The translations under genes were made by a program, and so were the position numbers. A stretch of 64,000 bases of DNA from Sva-07 sp963747375 (lineage in GTDB: Bacteria; Actinomycetota; Acidimicrobiia; Acidimicrobiales; Ilumatobacteraceae): contig CAVVFL010000017.1 in the NCBI GenBank assembly GCA_963747375.1, forward strand, positions 124,001-188,000, read 5' to 3'. Positions 44,482 through 54,047 of this stretch are shown piece by piece. The notes below the pieces were generated by a model, which was not told the origin of the DNA, ran no database searches, and saw nothing but the letters and a program-made list of their open reading frames with translations. Position 1 is the stretch's first letter, and each line of letters opens with the position of its first letter.

Positions 44482-45816
44482 ATGACGATTCGCGAAACCA
44501 CGAGGCCGATCATCGATCGACGGGGGACCAGGTCGGTCGCGGAGGTGATCGAGCCGGCATTGGACGTGCTGCTCGAGTGGCCACCTACTGTCCGCTTGGA
44601 GTTCTGGGACGGGAGCGCGCTCGGCTCCGAGGACGGCCACGGCACGTTGAGGGTCAATTCGCCCGACGCGCTTCGGCGGATCGCGTGGGCGCCCGGCCAA
44701 CTCGGGGTCACCCGCGCGTTCGTCGCGGGCGACATCGACGTCGAAGGACCGTTGGTGGAGCTCCTCCCCACCCTGCGACGCTCGGTCCGCGTCAGAGGGA
44801 AGTACGCACTCGCCGCCGCGCCGCATCTCCTTGCGGCGATTCGTGAACTCGGTGTCAACCTGGCCAGCCCTCCGACGCCACCGAACGAGGAGATCCTGCC
44901 GCGCGGAATCCGCCATTCGATCGTTCGCGACCGGGTCGCGATCAGTCATCACTACGACGTGGGCAACGAGTTCTACCGGTTGGTGCTCGGCCCGGCGATG
45001 ACGTACTCGTGTGCTCGATTCGTCTCGGATGACGCGACGCTGGAGCAGGCGCAGGCTGCCAAACACGAGCTGATCTGCCGCAAGCTCGGTCTCCTCGACC
45101 CGGAGTTCCGTGCGGCAAGTGTCGCGACACGACCCCGGCTGCTCGATGTCGGATGTGGCTGGGGCTCGATGGCCATCCACGCCGCCGGCCACGACGTCGA
45201 CGTCGTCGGAGTGACCATCAGTAACGAGCAGGCGGTCGCTGCGCGCCGGCGCGTCGAGGCAGCCGGCCTCACCGATCGCGTCGAGATTCGCCTCCAGGAC
45301 TATCGGCACATCGACGACGGGCCGTACGACGCCATCTCGTCGATCGGGATGGCCGAACACGTGGGCACGAAGAATCTCCCGACCTACTACAACCGGCTCC
45401 ACACCGTGCTCCGGCCCGGTGGGCGCCTCCTCAACCATGCGATCTCCAAAGTCGGCGGTTCCAAGCCCAACCGCCGACGTTTCACGCACCGCTACGTGTT
45501 TCCCGACGGCGAACTGGTCGACGTCGGGGTCAACGCCATCATCATGGAGCACGCGGGATTCGAGGTCCGCGACGTCGAGAACCTCCGCGAGCACTACGCC
45601 CGCACGCTCTCCGAATGGATCGCCAACCTCGAGGCCAACTGGGACGAGGCCGTCGATCTCGTCGGCGAGGGACGGGCCAGGGTGTGGTTGCTGTACATGT
45701 CCGGCAGTGTCAACGGCTTCGACGCGGGTGACATCCAGATCCACCAGACGCTCGGCGTCAAGCCGTTCCCGGACGGACATGCTGCGACACCCCTCACCCG
45801 CGCCGGCTGGGTCTGA
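44482..45816 (+). CDS. Cyclopropane-fatty-acyl-phospholipid synthase family methyltransferase
   Basis: This 444-residue SAM enzyme has an N-terminal lipid-binding domain (LGVTRAFVAGDIDVEGPLVELLP), the ISHHYDVGNEFYRLVLGPAMTYSCA signature, the SAM site LLDVGCGWGSMAIHAA and GMAEHVG. It methylenates or methylates unsaturated membrane lipids. I set the start at ATG 44482, which has GGAGG 4 bases upstream; TAACTT at 44432-44437 could be the -10. A longer start at 44440 lacks a ribosome site. Confidence 0.9.
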   Translation: MTIRETTRPIIDRRGTRSVAEVIEPALDVLLEWPPTVRLEFWDGSALGSEDGHGTLRVNSPDALRRIAWAPGQLGVTRAFVAGDIDVEGPLVELLPTLRRSVRVRGKYALAAAPHLLAAIRELGVNLASPPTPPNEEILPRGIRHSIVRDRVAISHHYDVGNEFYRLVLGPAMTYSCARFVSDDATLEQAQAAKHELICRKLGLLDPEFRAASVATRPRLLDVGCGWGSMAIHAAGHDVDVVGVTISNEQAVAARRRVEAAGLTDRVEIRLQDYRHIDDGPYDAISSIGMAEHVGTKNLPTYYNRLHTVLRPGGRLLNHAISKVGGSKPNRRRFTHRYVFPDGELVDVGVNAIIMEHAGFEVRDVENLREHYARTLSEWIANLEANWDEAVDLVGEGRARVWLLYMSGSVNGFDAGDIQIHQTLGVKPFPDGHAATPLTRAGWV

Positions 45817-45855
45817 GGGTGCGGCGCGCACCAACCGAGCGTTGGCGCGTTCACC

Positions 45856-46383
45856 TCACCCGTCCGCTTCTGCGTCCTTCTGGATCTCGGCGGTGTCGGC
45901 CTCGAGTTCCTTCTCCTCGACCTTGTCAGCCTTGGACATGGTGCTCTCGATCTTCGCGCCCATGTCGGACACGCCGACGACGATGAGCCCGGCCTGGCCG
46001 GCGTCGAGATGCTCACCGAGCTCCTTGAGGTCCTTTCGACTCATACCGGCGGCAGCGTGCCCGGCAAGCGCACCAAGCACCGCTCCACCACCTGTGGTCG
46101 CAGCCAGCAGTCCGCCCCCGATCGCCGCAGCCGGGAAGAGCGCGATGACGAGGCCCGTCGCAAGCCCGACCGTCCCACCGCCGACGCCACCGACACGCGT
46201 TGGCGTCTCATGCTTCTTGACGATCTTGACCTTGCCGTTCTCCTTGCGCTCGATCACGGCGGCGTCGTACGCGTCGATGAGGCCGTCCTTCGTGTGCAGG
46301 TCGTGAACTGCTTGGTAGTCGGCCTTCGCGTCGTCGACGTTCGAGTAGACGCCCACGTACGCCATGAATGTGTCCATTGCCAT
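45856..46383 (-). CDS. DUF1269-family glycine-zipper protein
   Basis: This 175-residue protein opens MAMDTFMAYVGVYSNVDDAKADYQAV, then has a Gly/Ala-rich hydrophobic stretch (VGGVGGGTVGLATGLVIALFPAAAIGGGLLAATTGGGAVLGALAG), and ends with an acidic coiled coil (KADKVEEKELEADTAEIQKDAEAD). This is the DUF1269 layout, often annotated as general stress or membrane-associated. AGGGAG lies 6 bases before the chosen ATG. Convergent with the cyclopropane synthase gene. Confidence 0.75.
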   Translation of the reverse strand: MAMDTFMAYVGVYSNVDDAKADYQAVHDLHTKDGLIDAYDAAVIERKENGKVKIVKKHETPTRVGGVGGGTVGLATGLVIALFPAAAIGGGLLAATTGGGAVLGALAGHAAAGMSRKDLKELGEHLDAGQAGLIVVGVSDMGAKIESTMSKADKVEEKELEADTAEIQKDAEADG

Positions 46384-46839
46384 TGCGTGCTCCCTTTGTT
46401 CGTGAACTGTTGCCGTCACCATCCTTGGCCTGCCCCGGCGAGTGGGCTTCACCCAAGCTGGGTGATCCGAACCAACCCAATCGGGTGAGGACCTCTCGTC
46501 CAGCGTGTCGAAGAATCAAACGATGGTTCGAACGCATCCGATGGAGCACGCTCGGTTGTATGTCATCCGGCACGCCGATGCCGGACTCCGTGGACACAAC
46601 CCTCGCGAGCACCTCCGAGCCCCGGCGGGCGGGTTCAGGCTCGAGTTCTGGCCGATCTCATTCGACACGGGTGGACTCTGGGTGCTGTCGCGCACCGACA
46701 ACGCCCTGTCGCTCGCCGACCAGATCCGCGCACCGGGTGCATCCAACGGTCACCGAAGTGGGAAGATCTCCCACAAGGGACTGGTGGCGGGGCCATGCGC
46801 GACGACCGCCTCGATCCGACTGTCAAAGGAGCGTCGACG
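46384..46839. other. Intergenic region (456 bases) with a phosphatase-like fragment and a hairpin
   Basis: No complete gene is supported. A short reading at 46541-46600 resembles the start of a SixA-type histidine phosphatase. GTGGGA-AGATC-TCCCAC at 46758-46774 is a small inverted repeat. AAAGGAG just before 46840 is the ribosome site of the PPK2 gene. The promoters of the divergent DUF1269 and PPK2 genes must lie here. Confidence 0.5.
46541..46633 (+). pseudogene. Possible histidine-phosphatase (SixA-like) fragment
   Basis: MEHARLYVIRHADAGLRG has the strand plus RHxxAG catalytic motif that opens SixA and related phosphatases. After about 25 codons similarity stops in all frames. SixA-like genes are often found near polyphosphate genes, and PPK2 is 200 bases downstream, but the match is short and may be chance. 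Confidence 0.25.
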
Positions 46840-47706
46840 ATGGGGAACAAGAGCCGATCGAAGAAGAGCAAGAAGCATCGGTCGGCGCAGGCCGCTGACG
46901 CCCACGCCCCGGACACGGCCCCGGAACCCGGCGCCGGACTCAAGCGGAAGGAGTACGAGGCCGCGCTCGAGGTGCTCCAGGGTGAACTCGTCGCGATGCA
47001 GGAGTGGGTCAGAGCGACCGGCGCCAAGATCTGCATCGTTTTCGAAGGTCGAGACACAGCCGGCAAGGGCGGCACCATCAAGCGGATCACCGAGCGGGTG
47101 AGTCCTCGCACGTTCCGTGTGGTCGCTCTTCCGGCTCCGACCGACCGCGAGAAGTCGCAGATGTACATCCAGCGCTACATCAAGCATTTCCCGGCCGCCG
47201 GCGAGGTCGTGATCTTCGATCGCAGTTGGTACAACCGCGCCGGTGTCGAGCCCGTGATGGGGTTCTGCACACCGGAGCAGACCGAGCGATTCCTCGACCA
47301 GGTCCCCGGCGTCGAGAAGGCGATGGTCGAGTCGGGTATCCACCTCGTCAAGTACTGGCTCGAGGTGAGCGCCGACGAACAGACCCGCCGCCTGAAGAGC
47401 AGGATCGACGATCCGCGCAAGATCTGGAAGCTGTCGGACATGGACCTGAAGTCGTACAGCCGGTGGTACGACTACTCCCGGGCTCGTGACGCGATGCTCG
47501 CGGCGACCGACACGTCGTGGGCCCCGTGGTTCATCGCCCACACCGACGACAAGAAGCGGGGGCGGCTCAACATCATCTCGCACCTTCTTTCGCAGATTCC
47601 GTACGAGAAGATCGAGCGTCCCGAGATCAAGCTGCCTCGACGCCAGGCTGCCCGCGGATACGTCGAACCCGACCTGCCACTGCGTCACATTCCCGAGCCT
47701 CACTGA
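46840..47706 (+). CDS. ppk2: Polyphosphate kinase 2 (PPK2) family protein
   Basis: This 288-residue P-loop kinase has a Lys/Arg-rich N-terminus, then ICIVFEGRDTAGKGGTIKRITERVSPR (Walker A), EVVIFDRSWYNRAGVEPVMGFC (Walker B/lid) and KYWLEVSADEQTRRLKSRIDDPRKIWKLSDMDLKS. This is the one-domain PPK2 class that moves phosphate between polyphosphate and nucleotides. Start at 46840 is chosen for AAAGGAG 8 bases upstream; an in-frame ATG at 46795 has none. A SulP gene follows 10 bases later. Confidence 0.93.
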   Translation: MGNKSRSKKSKKHRSAQAADAHAPDTAPEPGAGLKRKEYEAALEVLQGELVAMQEWVRATGAKICIVFEGRDTAGKGGTIKRITERVSPRTFRVVALPAPTDREKSQMYIQRYIKHFPAAGEVVIFDRSWYNRAGVEPVMGFCTPEQTERFLDQVPGVEKAMVESGIHLVKYWLEVSADEQTRRLKSRIDDPRKIWKLSDMDLKSYSRWYDYSRARDAMLAATDTSWAPWFIAHTDDKKRGRLNIISHLLSQIPYEKIERPEIKLPRRQAARGYVEPDLPLRHIPEPH

Positions 47707-47716
47707 GGACCATGAC

Positions 47717-49448
47717 GTGACTGCCATCGATCAACGCACCGGCCTGCAGCGCGCGGTCCCCGGCCTCGGGACGCTGCGCACCTACGAACGATCGTGGCTG
47801 CGTTTCGACCTGATCGCCGGCGTGGTCCTGGCCGCGATCCTGGTACCGCAGGGGATGGCCTACGCAGAGCTCGCCGGACTCCCCGCGGTCACCGGGCTCT
47901 ACACCACGATCGCGTGCCTGGTCGGCTACGCCCTGATGGGTCCGTCCAAGATCCTCGTCCTCGGCCCCGACTCGTCGGTCTCCCCGCTGATCTTCGCGGC
48001 CATCGTGCCGTTGGTGGTGGTCACCGACGATCCGTCGACGGCGATCGCGCTCGCCGGCATGATGGCGATCATGGTCGGGCTGATCCTGATCGGCCTGGGA
48101 ATCGGGAAGCTCGGGTTCGTCGCCGACCTGCTCTCGAAGGAGGTCCAGGTCGGCTACATGAACGGTCTGGCGATCACGATCGTCGTCGGCCAGCTCCCGA
48201 AACTCTGCGGCTTCTCGACCGATGCCGATGGCTTCGTCGACGAGCTGCAGTCCTTCGTCGACGGCTTTCCCGATCGGAACCCCACCGCAGTGTGGCTCGG
48301 CTTGGCCACCCTCGCCGTGCTGCTGCTGCTCCCACACCTGACTCGGAAGATCCCCGCGGTGCTCGTCGCAGTGATCGGAGCCACCGTGGTCACCGGGTTG
48401 TTCGACCTCGACATCGCGACCGTCGGCACGCTGCCCGAGGGCCTCCCCCGGCCGGCGCTCCCATGGACGAGCGTGAGCGACGTGGCACCGATGTTGGTCG
48501 CCGCCGTCGGGATCACCCTCGTGTCGCTCACCGACACCATTGCGACCTCCACCGCCTTCGCCGCCCGTCGTGGCGAAGAGGTCAAGCCCGACCAGGAGAT
48601 GATCGGGATCGGTTCAGCCAACGTCGCAGCCGGAGTGTTCCAGGGCTTCGCCGTGTCGACCAGCAGCTCGCGCACGGCCGTCGCCGATCAGACCGGGGCC
48701 AAGAGCCAACTGACCGGTGTCGTCGGCGCGCTGGTGGTCGCGCTGCTGCTGCTGTTCTTCAACGGCCTGCTCAAGAGCCTGCCGCAGACTGCCCTCGCCG
48801 CGGTGGTGATCGCCGCGGCGTTCTCGCTGGTCGACCTCGCGACGCTGCGCCGCTACCTCGCTGTACGCAAGAGCTCGTTCATCCTCTCGATCGTTGCCAC
48901 GGGCGGCGTCGTCTTCTTCGGTGTGCTGCAGGGCATCCTCATCGCGGTCGTGCTGTCGATCCTGCTGTTCTTCAGGCGCAGCTGGTGGCCACACGGCGAG
49001 GTACTCGGCCGGATCGAGGGCGAAGCCGGGTGGCACAGCGGCCACAGCGGTGCCGTTGCCGAACAGCTCCCAGGCATCGTCGTGTTCCGGTGGGAGGCGC
49101 CCCTGTTCTTCGCCAACGCCGGCATGTTCCGCCAGCAGGTGCGCCACCTCGCTACGCGAACGCGACCCGCGATGGATCATCCTGCAGTGCGAGGCGATCA
49201 CCGACATCGACGTCACCGCCGCCGACGTACTGGAACAACTCGACATCGAGCTGAACGCGCAGGGCATCAACATCGCGTTCGTCGAGCTGCGCAGCCGCCT
49301 CGAGAACCTGGTCTACGACTACGGCCTGTTCTCGACACTCGACCGGGACCACTTCTACGATTCGATCGAAGCTGCCCTCGCCGCCATCGGGACGATCGAC
49401 GAGCCGGACCGCATGATGCCTCGCAGTGACGAGGATGGGAGGATGTGA
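47717..49448 (+). CDS. SulP-family anion permease with STAS domain (one extra base near 49151)
   Basis: The protein starts at GTG 47717 (GAGG 9 bases upstream) and has the SulP core: FDLIAGVVLAAILVPQGMAYAELAGLPAVTGLYTT, GPDSSVSPLI, and about 10-12 TM segments. The C-terminal STAS domain (DPRWIILQCEAITDIDVTAADVLEQLDIEL) is reached only after removing one base at CACCTC[G]CTACGC, giving 576 residues. SulP carries sulfate, bicarbonate or other anions; the substrate is not clear. Next to PPK2 and the kinase gene. Confidence 0.9.
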
Positions 49449-49450
49449 GG

Positions 49451-50711
49451 ATGAGTTCGCGCCGAACCGCTGCCGTCGCCGCCCTGGTTCTCATCGCTGC
49501 CGGTCTGGTCGTCACGGTGTACACGGCCACTCGGTCGTTCCCGCGCGGCCTCATCGCCATGGGGTTCCTGCTCCTCGCGATGTTCGCTGCCTGGGAGGCA
49601 CTCCGTCGACGCGGTGCGATACGGATCGGCCTCCTGGGCGTCGGCATCGTGCTCCTCGTCGGATTCGTCGCCGTTCTCGTCACCGGCGGGATCCTCTTCG
49701 AAGCCATCCTGGCGGCTGTGCTCTTCGCGCTCGCCACGGCAGCCGCACGAACGGCCTTTCGCATCCACGTCCCGCTCCCCGCCGCCGAGGCACCGAAGCG
49801 CGCCGTGGTGATCTGGAATCCGAAATCCGGCGGCGGAAAGGCGCTGGCCGCCAACCTCGACGCCGAGGCACGCGCCCGTGGCATCGAGCCGATCGAGTTG
49901 CGTCCCGGCGACGACCTCATCCAACTCGTGCGCGACGCGGTGGCGAACGGAGCGGATGCTCTCGCCGCGGCAGGCGGTGACGGAACGCAGGCGCTCGTCG
50001 CCACCATCGCCGCCGAACTCGACCTGCCCTTCGCGTGCATTCCAGCCGGCACCCGCAACCACTTCGCGCTCGATCTCGGCGTCGACCGCGACGACGTCGT
50101 CGGTGCACTCGATGCCTTCGTCAACGGTGGCGAACGACGCGTCGACCTGGCCGAGGTCAACGGCAGGGTGTTCGTCAACAACGTCTCGCTCGGTCTGTAC
50201 GCCGAGGCGGTCCAGCGGTCCGGCTACCGCGACGCGAAGATCCGCACCGTGCTCGACACGATCCCCGACTTCAGCGCTGCCGACACCGGCGATCACACGC
50301 TGGAATACACCGGCCCAGGTGGAACCGGCGGCCGGCGAGCCACCGTGATCATGGTCTCCAACAACTCGTATCGGCTCGGCACGCTCGTCGGATCAGGTAC
50401 GCGACCCAGCGTCGACGACGGCGAACTCGGAGTCGCCGTGGCAGAGGTGACCTCGAACGAGGTACGAGGACGCGGTCGATTCCGGCAGTGGACCGCGCCG
50501 ACGTTCGAAGTCCGCTCCGACGGACCCGTGCCCGCCGGCGTCGATGGTGAGGCACTCATGCTCGACCCACCGCTGCGGTTCGACGATCCGGCCCGGGGCG
50601 CTCCGGGTGCGTATCGCACCCCAGCACCCGGGAGCGTCGCCCTCGGCGGCCGCACCCGACAGCATGCTCGACGGTGCGCGAACACTGGTCCACATCGCCG
50701 TCCACGGCTGA
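49451..50711 (+). CDS. Membrane-anchored diacylglycerol/lipid kinase family protein (one extra base near 50597)
   Basis: Three N-terminal hydrophobic helices precede a DAGK catalytic domain: VVIWNPKSGGGKALAANL, AAAGGDGTQALVATIAA, IPAGTRNHFALDLG and VNNVSLGLYAEAVQ. The conserved end ALRVRIAPQHPGASPSA is recovered only by removing one G in the GGGG run near 50597; the stop is then 50711 and the length 419. Without the correction the frame runs on into the convergent hydrolase. A GTG at 49445 overlapping the SulP stop is an alternative start. Confidence 0.87.
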
Positions 50712-50717
50712 TCCCGC

Positions 50718-51431
50718 TCAGGTGGGGAAGAGGACGGGCGGGAGCCAGTCGTCGAGGCGTTCGGTGATGAGAGCGTCGCTCTTGCCCAGGAGATGGCCGT
50801 CACCCGGCAGGATCACGACCTCGCCGTGTCCGGCGATCGCCGCGACGACATGGCTCGCCTCGGCCGGGAGCAACTCGTCGCGGTCGCCATGGAACAGCAG
50901 CAGCGCACGACCGTCGAGTGCGCCGGCCACCTCGCAGCCGGCCGACTGCGTGGCGAAGGTGACCACGCCGACGACCGACACCGGCATGACGACGGCGCAC
51001 CGGACGGCCACGGCGCCACCGAAGCTGTGCCCCATCACGACGACCCGCTCGGCGCCCGCATCACGGGCCACCTCCACCCCGCAGGCCAGGTCATGCGCGC
51101 ACAGATCGAGGTTGTTGGGTTCTCGATACCCGACCCGCACGAAGCGGACACCCCGGGCTGCCCAGCGCGCGCCCAGCGCGTGGTACAACGCGTGGCCCGG
51201 GCCCAGCACGCCGCCCAGCGCACCTCCACACACGACGATGGCTGCACCCCGTGCGGTTCCGGGCACCGGTTCGTGCGTGAGCATCGTGAGCAGCCCGCGT
51301 CGCGTGTAGACCTCCCGGTGTCGAAACGTCGGTGTCACCTCCACCTCGGTCGAGGCCAGCGGATGAAGTGCTTCGAGCGCCGTCGGACCGGATGGATCCT
51401 TCGGATGCTCCGCTCCGTCGTTGTCACCCAT
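50718..51431 (-). CDS. Alpha/beta hydrolase
   Basis: This 237-residue hydrolase contains AAIVVCGGALGGVLGPGH (oxyanion region), VVVMGHSFGGAVAVRC (nucleophile elbow GHSFG), LLLFHGDRDELLP (acid Asp) and VILPGDGHLLGKSD (catalytic His). It has no signal peptide. It is divergent from a MarR regulator with only 23 bases between starts, so it is a likely target of that regulator. Confidence 0.85.
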   Translation of the reverse strand: MGDNDGAEHPKDPSGPTALEALHPLASTEVEVTPTFRHREVYTRRGLLTMLTHEPVPGTARGAAIVVCGGALGGVLGPGHALYHALGARWAARGVRFVRVGYREPNNLDLCAHDLACGVEVARDAGAERVVVMGHSFGGAVAVRCAVVMPVSVVGVVTFATQSAGCEVAGALDGRALLLFHGDRDELLPAEASHVVAAIAGHGEVVILPGDGHLLGKSDALITERLDDWLPPVLFPT

Positions 51432-51454
51432 GGCTCACTACCGTACAAACGCAC

Positions 51455-51982
51455 ATGCCGAGCCCAGCCAGCGGAACCAGTGCGGTCGATTTCCGGAACC
51501 GCACCGATCGGGAACATGCCCGTCGAATCGGACGCGCCTGGATCGAGATGCGCCGCGGCGCCGGTGCATCCGCATTGCGGGCGTATCTGTTCGGCCGCGA
51601 GAAGCCGCTCGAGCAGGGTCAGATGGATGCCCTCGACCTGTTGTCACGGCGCAACGACCGGCCCATGAAGGAACTCGCTGCCCGGCTCCGCGTCGATCCG
51701 TCCACGGCGACGCGCGCCGTTCAGCGGCTCGAGTCCGACGGCCTCGTCGAGCGCTACACCTCCCCCGAGGACGGCCGGGTCGTGCTCGTTCGGATCACCG
51801 ACGAAGGTGCCCGGCGACACGATGACGTCGCCGCTCGACGGTCGACGGCGATGATGCACATTCTCAGTGAGTTCGAGCCCGGCGAGCGCGCCCAGCTCGC
51901 CGACCTGCTCGACCGGTTCGTCGAGTCGGTCGACACCGTCATGACGCGCATGGTCGATCCGAACAATCAGGAAACCGCCTGA
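51455..51982 (+). CDS. MarR-family transcriptional regulator
   Basis: This 175-residue winged-helix protein contains QMDALDLLSRRNDRPMKELAARLRVDPSTATRAVQRLESDGLVERYTSPEDGRVVLVRITDEG, the full wHTH and beta-wing of MarR. Flanking helices give the dimer. Start at 51455 is chosen over longer extensions that run into the divergent hydrolase. MarR proteins usually repress the adjacent divergent gene and respond to small phenolic or oxidising ligands. Confidence 0.9.
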   Translation: MPSPASGTSAVDFRNRTDREHARRIGRAWIEMRRGAGASALRAYLFGREKPLEQGQMDALDLLSRRNDRPMKELAARLRVDPSTATRAVQRLESDGLVERYTSPEDGRVVLVRITDEGARRHDDVAARRSTAMMHILSEFEPGERAQLADLLDRFVESVDTVMTRMVDPNNQETA

Positions 51983-52014
51983 TCCCGAGCAGCAGGCCCG
52001 GTACAGTCCCGCCC

Positions 52015-52590
52015 ATGGCCGACCAGGCAACATTCGCCGCCGAGGCGATGCAGTACGCGCCCCAGCTCTACTCCGGTGCGCTCCGCATGACCCGCAATCG
52101 CTCCGACGCCGAAGACCTCGTGCAGGAGACGTATCTCAAGGCGTACCGCAGCTACCACTCGTTCAGCGAGGGCACGAACCTTCGCGCCTGGTTGTTCCGC
52201 ATCATGACCAACACGTTCATCAACTCGTACCGCGCCAAACAGCGTCGGCCGAACGAGACCGAACTGGGTGACTTCGAGGATCTCTATCTCTACAAGAACC
52301 TGGGCACCCTGCAGAACGCTTCGGTCGGCCGGTCGGCCGAGGAGTCACTGATGGAGCTGCTCCCCGACGACGAGGTCAAGCAGGCGCTCGAAGACCTGCC
52401 CGACAACTTCCGGCTCCCCGTCATCCTTGCCGACGTGGAGGGATTCTCGTACAAGGAGATCGCCGAGATGCTCGACATCCCGATCGGCACCGTCATGTCA
52501 CGGCTGCACCGGGGAAGAAAAGCAATGCAGAAGGCGTTGCACGACTACGCCCTCGCTCGGGGGCTCGTCACGGCAGAGGAGAACGGATGA
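52015..52590 (+). CDS. sigH: ECF sigma factor, SigH/SigR type
   Basis: This 191-residue sigma factor has region 2 (MTRNRSDAEDLVQETYLKAYRSYHSFSEGTNLRAWLFRIMTNTFINSYRAKQRRP) and region 4 (ALEDLPDNFRLPVILADVEGFSYKEIAEMLDIPIGTVMSRLHRGRKAM). The region-2 sequence and the partner are those of the actinobacterial thiol-stress factors SigH/SigR. TACAGT lies 7 bases before the ATG, a leaderless pattern. It overlaps the anti-sigma gene (ATGA). Confidence 0.92.
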   Translation: MADQATFAAEAMQYAPQLYSGALRMTRNRSDAEDLVQETYLKAYRSYHSFSEGTNLRAWLFRIMTNTFINSYRAKQRRPNETELGDFEDLYLYKNLGTLQNASVGRSAEESLMELLPDDEVKQALEDLPDNFRLPVILADVEGFSYKEIAEMLDIPIGTVMSRLHRGRKAMQKALHDYALARGLVTAEENG

Positions 52591-52874
52591 TGGACGAGGA
52601 GAACACCACCGAGGTGAGCGTTCCCCGCGACTGCAACCAGACGCTGCGCGAGCTCGACGTCTTTCTCGACGGTGAGCTGTCCGACGAGCAGCAAGCCGCG
52701 ATCACGCATCATCTGAACGGCTGCATGGACTGCCTGGGGGCGTTCGACTTCCACGCCGAACTCAAGAGCGTGGTCTCCCAGAAGTGCCAGAACGACGAGA
52801 TGCCGCCCGACCTGCTCGCCAAGATCGAACTGTGTTTCGGCACCGACTTCGACGGCGACGGCCAGATCGGCTGA
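52587..52874 (+). CDS. rsrA: Zinc-binding anti-sigma factor, RsrA/RshA type
   Basis: This 95-residue protein has RELDVFLDGELSDEQQAAITHHLNGCMDC, with the HxxxCxxC zinc motif of ZAS anti-sigma factors, plus a further Cys pair (QKCQ, ELCF). Disulfide formation would release zinc and free the sigma factor. Coupled by overlap to the sigma gene. Longer than needed only by an acidic tail. Confidence 0.92.
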   Translation: MMDEENTTEVSVPRDCNQTLRELDVFLDGELSDEQQAAITHHLNGCMDCLGAFDFHAELKSVVSQKCQNDEMPPDLLAKIELCFGTDFDGDGQIG

Positions 52875-52941
52875 GCCCTCGCCCGCAACGGCGCGTCGAG
52901 AACTGTGTGCAGGTCCGACCCGGGGGTTAGCCTCTCCGATC

Positions 52942-53101
52942 ATGCTCGTCGCAAACGTGTGGCACTGGTGGATCGGCATCGCGCTCTTTCTCGTCTCGGT
53001 GATCTTCCTCGATCGTTCTGGTCGTCGGCTACCTGAAGTTCGTGTCGTCGCAGAAGTACCCGTCGGCCAAGCAGCAGCGCGCCCGCCACACCGACCTGTA
53101 G
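52942..53101 (+). CDS. Small single-pass membrane protein (one extra base near 53011)
   Basis: The start ATG has TAGCCT 8 bases upstream. Reading MLVANVWHWWIGIALFLVSVIFL and removing one base at TTCCTC[G]ATCGTT continues as IVLVVGYLKFVSSQKYPSAK and ends at a TAG at 53101, giving 52 residues: one TM helix and a basic tail. Uncorrected, the frame continues to an unrelated stop. Function unknown; it lies between the anti-sigma factor and tilS and could belong to the redox-stress unit. Confidence 0.6.
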
Positions 53102-53143
53102 CGACGTCGGGCATGCCGAGACATGGCGAGCCCGAGACCTGGT

Positions 53144-54025
53144 ATGGCTGATCTGTCCGCCCTCCTGTCCCGCTGCACCTTCGCGCCGGCCGGCACCGAC
53201 GTCGTGTGCGGACTCTCCGGTGGAGCCGACTCCACAGCGCTCGTCGTCCTGGCGATCGAGGCGGGTTGCGTGGTCACCGCCGTCCACGTCCACCACGGCC
53301 TCCGGCCGGGCGCCGACCACGACGCGGACGTGGCGGCCACAACCGCACGCGCGCCTCGGCACCGATTTCCGCGTCGAGCACGTCGAGGTTCGGCGACGGA
53401 CCCAACCTCGAAGCCCGGGCCCGTGCCGCACGCCGCGCCGCACTCGGCCCCGGTGCACTCACCGGACACACCGCCGACGATCAGGCCGAGACGGTCCTGC
53501 TCGCGCTGCTGCGTGGCTCGGGCGCCACCGGACTCGGCGCCATCGAGCCCGGACCGCAGCACCCCATTCTCGGCTTGCGCCGGTCGGAGACCGAAGCGCT
53601 GTGTCGTGTCCTCGAACTCGATGTCGCCGACGATCCGACGAACACCGACCCGCGCTTTCGACGCAATCGCGTCCGCCACGAGATCCTCCCCCTGCTCGAC
53701 GAGGTCGCCGAACGTGACGTGACGGTGCTCCTGAACCGCACCGCATCGCTGTTGCGCGACGACGATCGGTTGCTCGACGATCTCGCTGCGCCGCCTCGAT
53801 CCCACCGACATCGAGGCCATCATCGAAGCTCCCATGCCGTTGGCAGTGCGAGCCGTTCGTCGATGGCTCGAGCAGGATGGATATCCGCCCGACGCTGCCG
53901 GGGTCGCCCGCGTGCTGGCTGTAGCACACGGCGATTCGTCCGCATGCGAGCTCGCCGGGGGTCTTCGGATCGAACGGCACGGGAACCGGCTGGTTCTTTT
54001 CCCGACCGGCTCCGCCACCCGGTAG
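53144..54025 (+). CDS. tilS: tRNA(Ile)-lysidine synthase (three extra bases)
   Basis: The N-terminus has DVVCGLSGGADSTALVVLAI (PP-loop SGGxDS) and VHVHHGLRPGADHDADV. Three +1 breaks follow, near 53351, 53390 and 53790; removing one base at each restores ARRLGTDFRVEHVEVGDGPNLEARARAARRAAL, GHTADDQAETVLLALLRGSG and the C-terminal part, 292 residues in all. TilS converts the AUA-decoding tRNA anticodon C to lysidine and is essential, so true inactivation is unlikely. Short C-terminal domain, as in other actinobacteria. Confidence 0.88.
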
Positions 54026-54047
54026 CCTGGACACCCGTTATGACGTC

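Noticed and set aside
46505..47101. 198-codon plus-strand frame covering the start of PPK2
   Set aside because: Only its first 25 codons resemble anything; the rest is a shadow of the PPK2 coding sequence in another frame.
50598..50767. Native C-terminus of the lipid kinase extending to 50767
   Set aside because: The tail is Arg-rich shadow sequence overlapping the convergent hydrolase; removing one G restores the conserved family end and a stop at 50711.
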